From Bombyx mori (Eukaryota; Arthropoda; Insecta; Lepidoptera; Bombycidae), in contig NC_085121.1 of assembly GCF_030269925.1 (NCBI RefSeq), positions 637,501-701,500 on the forward strand: a stretch of DNA of 64,000 nucleotides, given 5' to 3'. The number at the start of each line of letters is the position of its first letter. The stretch's first letter is position 1. Made by a program: the position numbers and the translations under genes. This document shows positions 55,665 through 64,000 of the stretch, in pieces. Under the pieces are notes generated by a model. It did not search any database, had not been told where the DNA came from, and worked only from the letters and a program-made list of their open reading frames with translations.

Positions 55665-57824
55665 CTTAAGTCCTAAGAATTCGATTTAGAAAATCTGCGA
55701 TTGGCATAAAGTCTGCTATTGAAGATTAAAAAAAAAAAAACTAAACAGCATTATAAAGCTGACCGGTTCACCTCAGTGGAAGTAGGACAGGACGCAAGCC
55801 GCGTATGAGAATGCAAACGCATGTGTACCCACACACACACGTATGCGGTTCGTAACGCGCTTAATGTATATGTATGCGTGCGTTATATAACATACTGATT
55901 GTGCATTATTTAGGTCTGCGTAAAGGCTAGGGTTTATTAGGTATTTGAGGTCTTTAGGCTTTGGGATAGGGGCGGCGTTTCGGCTTACGTCAGTAACGTC
56001 ACGACTGCCCTCCCTAAGTCTGCCGCAACGTAATACTTGTTCAAGTTCGAATGGCAAACCGTGGTCCTAATTTTCTACTGCCTTACAGCCTAGGGCATAT
56101 CCTTCGAACTGTCAACTAAAAACTAAGGCTTCACCGAATTCAGCTCACTACAAGTCCAGCTCAGAGCCAATAGTTGACAGACGGTTGTCGAATAGACACT
56201 AACCTTTCCGCCCTTTGATAAGAATACTTTCAGGCATACAAATTACAAGATGTCTATTTACAATTTCAATAAAATTTCCACGACTATTCGCTCAGAATAG
56301 GGCTAGAATAGATTTAGTTTGATTAAGGCGTTTACTCACTTCTTGTTATTCCCGAACTGAACTTACCTGTAACAAAAAACACATATGCATTAAAATAGAT
56401 GAAAGAGAAGATAATCCTAAGACTTCTAAACGATTCAGAGGAAATTTGCGTAATAAAAAATACTCCTATCGATAAACTATTCCATACATTTTTTTGCGAT
56501 CTTTCAGAATGCTATTTCCTTTTATGAGTTTTACGATAAATAAATTGGCTCTATTTAAATGATCTTTCCCGGTGACCTACCGAGATAATTAAGAGTAGAT
56601 TCTGAGCATTGTCCAAGTTAAGCGCTATAAACTACAGACAGCACTTCTCAAACATCATGAGACTCCATAAATTTCGATTGTGACAATGAAAGGCACGATT
56701 CAAGAACACATTGAAAACGTCTTGGCTCCAGAACTTCAGAGGGTATCCAAGAGTGAAACTACTAATTATTAAATTAAATAATTGCATTCACTAAGAGTTT
56801 TTAGCATTTAAGCTCGTCTAGAGCTTAGATGATGAGAGCTTAATGAAAAAAATAAACATAACTAAGAAGCCGTACCGTAAAATGAAACGGCAATAATAAC
56901 ATTCCACAAAAAACTCGAAATATTTGACAGAATTTTTAAAACAGCAAACGTCCTGTGGAACAAGATATTTAATTGTCATTTAAAATTAATAGTTTCCAAT
57001 TAAGGGCTACGACACGGTTGCCAAAAACAGTTCTAGGTAACGTACTCAGCACATTAGGTTTAGGGGGTCTTCTATATTTGTCTAAACTTTATCTATTTAC
57101 ATAATACATTTAATCATTGCGTAAATATCTGATTTACGGCCACTATTGGGGTAATAGCCTCTGATAATTAGTGGTATAAAAAGAAATGTTGTCTTTGAAA
57201 AAACACAGCGAATTAAAAACGACAATTACAACAGATATTCGGTCGTTTTTATTTCTTTAACTAACGTATCCCATTGAATATGAGACCGCCTGTAATTGGT
57301 CACTTTTGCGTTTTTGATATTTATACTTTATTCATAAAGTACGCGTCATGGACGTTATCTCGTATTCAAATCACGTATTTTTTTATACTTTTCAAATTGT
57401 TTCGAAGTTCTATGAATAGAAAGTTTTTTTTAAGCTATTGCGTATCTTTTATCGCGGGCGCGGCGACCGAATCAAGAGATTCCGTAACGAAAATAAAACC
57501 TTACACCCCTCACTCCGCCTACCACGTAGCTCGCGTTCAACATATTCACACGTTGCGCTTGTGTAGTGTTTGTGAATAAGCGCGCGGCGTCACATCGCAC
57601 TGCATGCGCATCATGAAAAGTCTACCCATCTCTCTCTCGCGCGGTCTAGCTTATGAGTGTGAAGGGGACAGTTAATGTTTTGCTTTTGTTAATGTTTATA
57701 AATATAGCGTGGTCTTATTTTATTATTGTTTTAATATTAAATTATTATTGTCTAATTATAATTGCATAAGTTGATAAAAAATGCTATGCAATAGCTTTAC
57801 TGCGGCAGTCCCCGAGTGCCACAC
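55665..57824. other. About 2.2 kb without recognised gene or repeat
   Basis: A 94-codon minus frame (55773-56057) and a 101-codon plus frame (57274-57579) are the longest. The latter ends in a GC-richer, CpG-containing block (57450-57670) rich in gcgcg and ctctctc words that looks unlike its AT-rich flanks and could be an eroded repeat or regulatory block. No domain recognised. Confidence 0.3.
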
Positions 57825-57900
57825 TTTTTTTTTAATTATCATTGTAGGCAAATATACGCCTTATCTGATGGTAAGTAGTCACTGAGGCTCATTGACATCA
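57825..57900 (-). mobile_element. Diverged LINE or SINE tail
   Basis: Poly-T, aattatcattgtaggcaaat, ctgatggtaagtagtcactg, aggctcattgacatcagcca: closest to the Jockey-type LINE tail, with some Bm1-like features. Confidence 0.5.
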
Positions 57901-59249
57901 GCCAACCAGGGCAATTAAACAATAACAGTGAAGGGGGTCAATTTTTTACCATCAGTATCTCGTTCTAAGTACGGACCCATGAACTACGAACGGAATTCCG
58001 TATAATTCGTTAGCGTAAAATTTCCTAGTTGTTTTGACACCCAGCTTGGCGAGGTGTGGTAACGGAGCGTGCAGGGTTCCATCCCAGTGTGACAAACGCA
58101 AGCACTTGTGTGCGCGTCACGCCATATTTTTGATTAATTTCAATGTCGGCCATGTTGTTTTTTTGTTTTGACATTTGAAACGAAAAATTTTACACGACGC
58201 TTTTTGCGTTTAATGCATTGTCCTATAAGAATAAAGAAAAATCTATACTAGGATTTTAAACTATAAAGTTTGTTAAGAATATCCTGTATTTTTACATGGC
58301 GTAGGAATTAGTGCAAAAATTACTGACGACATTTAATTTTTGAATTAGTAGTAGTAGTAGTCGCTATAAATCAATCGATGTTTGCAGAATTAGTAAATAC
58401 AATAGCAATAAATAAAATCGATCATATTTTATAAAACAAATTTAATTCCTGACACATGGTCGTAATCATTAGCTAGCAATGTGACATCTTGACATTTGTC
58501 AGAAATGTTTGACGCCATTATGCGAAACAAAAAATATGTATTCTCAATGTTTATGAGTTATCGATTTTTGCCAATACAAGTGAACAAAAAGTTCTAAAAA
58601 AAAACTACTGCAGATTATTAAAACAGGATTCTAAATGGCTCTAAAATTAAAAACACAAATATGTACGTTTAGATGTTATATTTTATATCAAAGCTCATCC
58701 AGACAGATTGATCCTGTTGTGCAACTAGCAAGCAACAATTTAAAAGGTAGAATAGTCGTCGAATATCCAATGCGAATGTCAACGTCAACCTTGACACGCG
58801 TGGTCAACAGAGAAATGGAAGTTTCTAGAAGTAAAACCCGACCACACTCAATTACGACCGCCGTTTTATAAATTTGACTAATCTGCCAGCGACCAGTGAA
58901 CTAAATTTCATGCAAACCTTCACTTATTTAATTTTATATGTGTTACATAGAAAAATACCTATCATTCTAATTTGATTGGGACTTATTTCGTAAAGTAAAT
59001 ACGATACACAAACAATTGCGATAATCATGCGTGATAAGCACACGGCCGCGTGATAACATTTCTAGATCTGTACACAGAACAATGGAGCCTAGATATTGTG
59101 ACAGTGGAATTCTTGTTTCAATGAATACGGGCTGTGAAATCATCGCGGCGTTTCGCACTGTACAGCGTTGCGTTTGAAAAGCTAGCGCAAGCTGGGATGC
59201 TGGTTCAATATTACAATTTCTTTATTAAAATGTTGTTTTTTATAGTAAA
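57901..59249. other. AT-rich single-copy DNA
   Basis: (AGT)5 at 58346-58361. A 78-codon frame at 58635-58871 (+) has no recognised features. No repeat recognised. Confidence 0.35.
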
Positions 59250-59642
59250 CTAGCTGACCCGGCAAACATTGTTTTGCCTTAAATAAGATTTCTAGGGAAT
59301 TTCTAGTGTAGAAAAAAAAACTTACTTATTGTAAGTGTGTAAGGATGTGTGTGGTAAATGAGTGAAAGAGGTATGTAGTGCTGTGAACGATGAGGGAATA
59401 TATAATAAAAATAACAAAACCTCATTCAACCACATAATACCTCATTATAACAAAAAAAAATGTCCAAATAAAAAAAAAGATGTTAGGGGTGGACAACCCT
59501 AATCACTTAGGGGTATGAAAAATAGATAGTAGCCGATTCTCAGTCTTACTGAATATGCATAAAAAATTTCATGAGAATCGGTCAAGCGGTTTCGGAGGAG
59601 TATGGGAACGAACATTGTGACACGAGAATTTTATATATTAGA
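59250..59642 (-). mobile_element. Helitron-like element, family H-e
   Basis: a|CTAGctgacccggcaaac at the left (3' end on the minus strand). The right end gives TCTAATATATAAAATTCTCG on the minus strand, next to an A. The following words gtgtcacaatgttcgttccc and cgaaaccgcttgaccgattc are familiar from lepidopteran Helitron-type repeats. 393 bp, non-coding. Confidence 0.72.
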
Positions 59643-59646
59643 TTAC

Positions 59647-60020
59647 AGTACAAGACCGCGTGGCAGATCACCGTTACGATGGACCGTCCAAATAAAGGCA
59701 GTTTTATACGGTCCCGTCAACCAGTGCAGAAGAAGCGTCGCGGTACGCGAGGAATGGCGACGTCTGGTGAAACGCACCACCACCCGATGTAATGACCACG
59801 ACCACTCTGTCAAGAGTACAAGCGACTGAGGATGGTAAACTAGTGGCTACCCTAATCGCCCTGCACATGATGTAATGCGCTGTTCTCGAACACAAATACA
59901 AGCAGTTTTCTCTTTGAGACCACAGACGACCACTGCTGGACATAGCCACAAGATGGACCGACGATCTGTTGAAGGTGGCGGGTATCCGCTAGATAGCAGC
60001 AGTTCAGCTGACGATTAATA
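59647..60020 (+). pseudogene. RTE-like LINE C-terminal fragments, mosaic
   Basis: 59650-59812 reads in one frame with RPRGRSPLRWTVQIKAVLYG and REEWRRLVKRTT, a GRPxxRW...WRxLV pattern seen at the C-terminus of RTE-like LINEs. Near 59951 another piece reads RWTDDLLKVAGIR, the same pattern from a second copy. Between them cagacgaccactgctggaca (59923-59942) matches, in antisense, the tail that usually follows this domain. At least two degraded LINE copies are joined here. The 73- and 75-codon plus frames are remnants. Confidence 0.6.
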
Positions 60021-60733
60021 ACATGATAGCACTATAGCGTACATTTCAAAATTATTGTTCTACACAAATTTTTTGGCACAACGCAATGTATCACGCTTAA
60101 TAATCAGCTAACGCGCCGTTTTCCACGATGTCGGGGGTATCTGACAGATACTTTGACAATACATTGCCGGTTGACGAAAAAATAGCTACCATAACAAGTA
60201 TTTAAGTTCAGTAAAAGTCCGATTTTCCTTTACCTCTTCACAATTGTTTTAACTAGAACTTCTTTACAATCGTCTTCGGTATGTGGCTCGTAAAGCAAAG
60301 ACCATTTCAAATTCTTTAGGTATTCTTTATTGAACAATACCAAAGTCCAGTGCAAGTTGGTCTGAATAGGTATGAGCGGGACCGACCAGGTCAGGGTGAC
60401 CGCAGACTGTGCGGTTTACGGTGACTGACATATCCACGTCACGGTTCCACCTAATTCAGCGAGCTGAAAACATATCCTCATTCCCTATTGGTGTCACCAA
60501 GCATTCCACTTTAAATTCTAAAGTCAATTTGAGAGATACAATATTTAAATATGTTTTTACATTTATTTAAATGCATCTGTCACACGGTAAATGCATCTTC
60601 AGGGTAGATATGTGCATAAGTTCGTCACCCGTCTGCTGTTATGTGATCATAAGCGACTAGCTATAACTGAGGGAGATTGATTATGTGACAAAGACACTTC
60701 TGGCTATCGAAGCAGACCTCATCCATATTATCT
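60021..60733. other. Single-copy DNA, nothing recognised
   Basis: No frame or repeat of note. Confidence 0.4.
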
Positions 60734-60995
60734 GGAACCGCTGCGTTCATCGACAGTGCGTTTCCAAAGATCTTTTCTGCCACATACCATCCGGCTTATG
60801 AACGAGCTCCCCTCTACGGTGTTTCCCGAGCGCTATGACATGTCCTTCTTCAAACGAAGCTTGCGGAGAGTACTTAAATGGTAGGTAGCGGCTTAGCTCT
60901 GCCCCTGGCATTGCTGACGTCCATGAGCTACGGTAACCACTTACCATCAGGTGGACCATATGCTCGTCTGTCTAGAAAGGCAATAAATAAAAAAA
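60734..60995 (+). pseudogene. Jockey-type LINE: ORF2 C-terminus plus 3' UTR
   Basis: Sense copy beginning inside the coding end: STVRFQRSFLPHTIRLMNEL and PSTVFPERYDMSFFKRSLRR, then a TAG stop at about 60884 and the 3' UTR (ggtaggtagcggcttagctc, gaaaggcaataaataaaaaa). Homologous to the minus-strand copy at 16530-16882. Only the last ~50 codons are present, so it is an inactive 5'-truncated insertion. Its 3' end resembles that of Bm1. Confidence 0.83.
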
Positions 60996-61246
60996 GGCAG
61001 TGGTGGCATTTACGTTGCGATCTCATTGTCGAATTGTCAATGTAAGTGTTAAAGTAAGTAAACATTTAAACTTAATTTTTATTTAATTTTTATTTATTTT
61101 TTATTTTTAATAATTATTATTATATTATAATACTTTGTATTAATTGTATGTATATTTACGGAGATATGTATGTGTATATGTATGTGTACATATATGTATA
61201 TGTATTTCACTGGAATGGTACACAGCGCGTAGTTCGTTTCCAAATG

Positions 61247-61383
61247 ATTGTCCACCTGATGGTTGTGTGGAAGAGATCGCTTTTAGCGATAAGACCGCCA
61301 ATTGTACTTTTTGTTTTTAATGTATCGCACTGTTTATTTGTTTTTTTTGGTGTACAATAAAGAATACTCTCTCTCTCTCTCTA
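61247..61383 (+). mobile_element. LINE 3' end, family F, with CT microsatellite
   Basis: ggaagagatcgcttttagcg contains the hairpin atcgc-tttta-gcgat (61276-61290). It is followed by aagaccgccaattgtacttt and ggtgtacaataaagaatact, then (CT)n at 61366-61382. I recognise this arrangement as the 3' terminus of a LINE widespread in Lepidoptera; the clade name is not certain. Confidence 0.6.
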
Positions 61384-62453
61384 AGTGCTGTTTCGCTCTT
61401 TTGAAACGCGGTAAAAATAAATAGCTATAGGTAGCAACTACCCGTTTAGGTGACTGTCTATTTAATCATAATTACAGTTAAGTTAATTGAACGCTTGAAA
61501 ATAAACAATTTTTCCGCCAAGAACTTGTAGAAGTAAGAGTAATATCGTTTCGTATGTACATATGTTGTTAGGTCCGCGTTATGCAGTATCGGGACACGTG
61601 CGAGTGAGCGTGATCGCCGTCTTGTCATTGACATCCATAAGGTTCTCGCGAGGGATCGAGAAAGGGCTCCCCTAGACTTAACATCTGAAGTTCTGTCTGC
61701 GAGTTCGCGTCATGAAACAGAGACGCGTTCGGGTTTGAAACATCGGCTCTGTGGTATCTATAGGCACTGGTGACCGTTTTGACCATGTTTTTCATAATCA
61801 AGGAGACTTCGTCATATCTTTAGACAGCAGAGTGAGTGTGGCTCTGAGCGACAGTGACCACACATGAGGTAAACTAGATGCTAGTAGTATCCGTTTTATT
61901 AGAACAAAGCTTATCTGCTCTTTCGAACCTTTGGATCAATTATCTCGTGGCTGACATATGCAGTGTGGTACTTTCCCAAATAGACGCATAGCAAGCCACC
62001 TACGTATGGATGTGATGGTTAACATTTTCATTAGCTGAGCGGTGTACTCGTATGCTAACTGAAGAAATAAGGAGCTTATTCACGCGACACTAGTCACTGA
62101 TTAAAAATTACATTAAAATATCGATAACTATTGCGAGTCTGTTACTAAATTAATATTATTAATATACCTATACTATACATATAGTTATGAATATATGCTT
62201 GGCGTCTCTTCCCGTAACTCGGTCGTGTTTATAATAACATAATAATATGAGACGAATAATTAATTATTTAAAAAATATGGCACAAAAGCCCGAATGGGGA
62301 AAATCTTTATGAGACCAATTAAATTACTCATAGTGTAATATTGCTTTATCTGGTTCTTCTTGCAATTTCCGACATTGTTTCGGCTCTTTTTGCACGCGCG
62401 CTTATGCCTCAAAGAGTTATCGCAATATAGACTTTAGACAGGATTATCATAAA
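61384..62453. other. Single-copy DNA, nothing recognised
   Basis: 61570-61870 is less AT-rich than the rest, but no protein or repeat was recognised. Confidence 0.35.
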
Positions 62454-62630
62454 GGCAGTAATGCGTTTCGGTTTGAAGGGTGGGGCAGTCGTTATAACTA
62501 TACTGAGACCTTAGAACTTATATCTCAAGGCGGGTGGCGCATTTACGTTGTAGATGTCTATGGGCTCCAGTAACCATTTAACAACCAGGTGGGCTGTGAG
62601 ATCGTCCAACCATTTAAGCAATAAAAAAAA
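62454..62630 (+). mobile_element. Bm1 SINE, last ~175 bp
   Basis: ggcagtaatgcgtttcggtt to catttaagcaataaaaaaaa. Confidence 0.87.
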
Positions 62631-62741
62631 CGCATGCGGAATAGGCAGGCACACGTCCGCCACGGTCTCTAATAGATTAGATTAGACCGAAATAGGCGGT
62701 ATTGTGTTCTTTGCTCATGTGTACTCACAACTAACGAGTCC

Positions 62742-62990
62742 ATTTTAATAGAGCTAAACATTCAAAAAAAGCTCTCTGCCATCTGCCAAGAGCGTGTTGT
62801 GAGCTTCTTCGGACACATGCGGTCTCACGCATAGAAGGCAAGCGCACTGTGGGCAGAATACCACCCAGAGGGTCAGATCTGGTTAAGAAAGCGGTTGGTG
62901 GTGAATTATACCATGGCGTCCATGATCGAGCACTACGGAGGAAAGTCACGTGTGGTCGCGATCCTCAGCAATAAGGGAACGATGCAGAAG
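62742..62990 (+). pseudogene. RTE-like LINE C-terminal fragment
   Basis: Reads with frameshifts as LSAICQERVVSFFGHMRSHA and, in another frame, EGKRTVGRIPPRGSDLVKKA then VGGELYHGVHDRALRRKV. FFGHM plus GKRxxGRxPxR(W)SDxVKK is the typical C-terminal signature of RTE-like LINE proteins. The W of the usual RW is G here. At least one frameshift and a stop separate the parts, so the copy is dead. Frames at 62731-63146 on either strand are by-products. Confidence 0.65.
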
Positions 62991-63370
62991 AGAGGTAGGT
63001 ACTCACAAAAGCATGTTTTGGACAGTAACTTGAATTTATACTGTGACGTAGACAATGACATGTCGTACGCCGAAGATCTGTTTATAGTCGCATTGCGGGT
63101 CAGGGCTAACGTATTCTCAGAATATAAACGGCGTGTTTCTATTTAAATGTTATGGTTTCGTTAAATTACAAAAGGATGTTTTTGAAAATGCTCTGTTAAG
63201 TGAGAATTCTGAGGTCGGCGAAGCTGTCATTATTTCGATTACTTTTACGAAATCATCCTGCTAATTCTCACATCCAGTGATTGGAACTGTGACTTAAAAT
63301 CGAGCTATCATGATGTTAGTTTTATTACTATCGCAATGTAGATTATTTGGTATGATTTTGGTGTATTATG
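62991..63370. other. Single-copy DNA, nothing recognised
   Basis: No repeat or gene recognised beyond the downstream part of the 83-codon frame that starts in the LINE relic. Confidence 0.35.
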
Positions 63371-63500
63371 TTTTTTTTTTTTTAGATGGGTGGACGATCT
63401 CCCAGCCCACCTGGTGTTAAATTGGTTACTGGAGCATCTACAGCGTAAATGCGCCACCCATCTTGAGATACAAGTCCTAAGGTCTCAGTATAGTTACAGT
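63371..63500 (-). mobile_element. Bm1 SINE, 3' ~130 bp
   Basis: Poly-T, agatgggtggacgatctccc to ctcagtatagttacag. The attgctt block next to the A tail is lost. Confidence 0.83.
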
Positions 63501-63550
63501 TGTAAAGTCGAAACTTTCACTTTCGATTCGTTTGATTAACAAAGAGCTTT

Positions 63551-63620
63551 TGTTCGTCTGGTTAGTATACTGGTTAGTGACGGTACTGTAGAACGCGCTC
63601 CAGGTTCGATTCCCAGTCGA
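63551..63620 (+). other. tRNA-like sequence (pseudo-tRNA or SINE head)
   Basis: ttcgtctggttagtatactg, then aggttcgattcccagtcgaa. The B-box-like ggttcgattcc is perfect, and the first and last seven bases (ttcgtct/agtcgaa) pair at six of seven positions. The T-stem does not fit both that pairing and the canonical loop, and the D-arm is irregular. More likely a tRNA pseudogene or the head of an unlisted SINE than a working tRNA gene. Confidence 0.35.
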
Positions 63621-63625
63621 AACCA

Positions 63626-64000
63626 ATTTATTTATGTTTTATATTTGGTGATTTAATGCACTTAATCTTATCTTGCCTGCGTATTTCCGATACCAACAAA
63701 GTTATTTATTTATTTTTACTTTCTCATACTGTCTTTTTTTTACTTTATTGCTTAGATGGTTTAAATAATGTCAAACAATATATTAATTATGTATTAAATT
63801 TATTATTTATTATTAATTTATTATTATTCGATTCCTTAATTGTTACTAAGATGCGCTTGATGATTTACGTTATTAATTGTAACCGATGATAATGGTTCGA
63901 ATCCTAGTTAATTCCAGTCTCGAGTTAGAGTAATATTTTGCGCGCACGTATCCGCGGTCGTCACGCTGCCCTGACCTGGATTCGAACGCGCTCTGACGTC
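63626..64000. other. AT-rich end of window
   Basis: A 77-codon AT-driven frame (63656-63889) has no recognised features. ggttcgaatcc at about 63894 is a lone B-box-like word without a matching A box. Confidence 0.35.

Noticed and set aside
61148..61360. 70-codon frame rich in Tyr and Val
   Set aside because: Low-complexity tatgtatgtg sequence followed by a LINE 3' end. Not coding.
1..64000. CRISPR array, operons, phage or viral genes, LTR retrotransposon
   Set aside because: No regularly spaced identical repeats, no closely packed long frames, no paired LTRs and no gag/pol-like frames were seen. The window is ordinary repeat-rich insect nuclear DNA.

Overview
This window reads as nuclear DNA of a silkworm (Bombyx mori or a very close Bombyx). 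It is AT-rich and lacks bacterial or viral gene organisation. It is dominated by about 35 full, truncated or relic copies of one tRNA-derived SINE that I recognise as Bm1, a family specific to Bombyx. Other repeats are 3' ends of 5'-truncated LINEs, short Helitron-like elements with TC...CTAG ends of the kind widespread in Lepidoptera, and two further tRNA-derived SINE families. I see no LTR retrotransposon, no rRNA and no credible functional tRNA gene. Family names come from memory of the sequences, not from a database search.

No protein-coding gene can be supported with confidence. All open frames are short (142 codons or fewer) and most lie in repeats. The only recognisable protein homology is to LINE open reading frame C-termini: a Jockey-type tail at 16530-16882 and 60734-60995, RTE-like tails at 59647-60020 and 62742-62990, and an inverted pair of another LINE tail at 36266-36408 and 50559-50741. 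The best single candidate for a host exon is 49309-49546 (+), an open block ending at a consensus GTAAGT donor. About 2 kb upstream (47211-47249) are two RFX X-box-like motifs, one a perfect consensus match. The window is best read as intergenic or intronic.

Layout. 1-7.9 kb: an interspersed repeat cut by the window edge, LINE tails, a Helitron-like element and six Bm1 copies, including the full-length sense copy at 6226-6654. 8-16 kb: mostly unique AT-rich DNA with a LINE tail, a (CA)13 tract and a small element with terminal inverted repeats. 16-27 kb: SINE/LINE-dense, including a head-to-head Bm1 pair at 21920-22262. 27-34 kb: Helitron-like copies, one disrupted by a LINE tail, and a cluster of GC-rich motifs. 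34-37 kb: Bm1 and Helitron copies. 37478-43489: a tandem duplication of a 3,004-bp unit whose two copies look identical wherever compared, each containing a Helitron-like copy, a LINE tail and a 67-bp-arm inverted repeat. 43.5-64 kb: more Bm1, LINE and Helitron insertions, two of the LINE insertions with clear 10-bp target-site duplications.

The strongest observations are the apparently perfect tandem duplication (recent event or assembly artefact), the shared 3' tail of Bm1 and the Jockey-type LINE (suggesting the LINE that mobilises Bm1), the target-site duplications, repeated insertion junctions at one point in Bm1, and the X-box pair.
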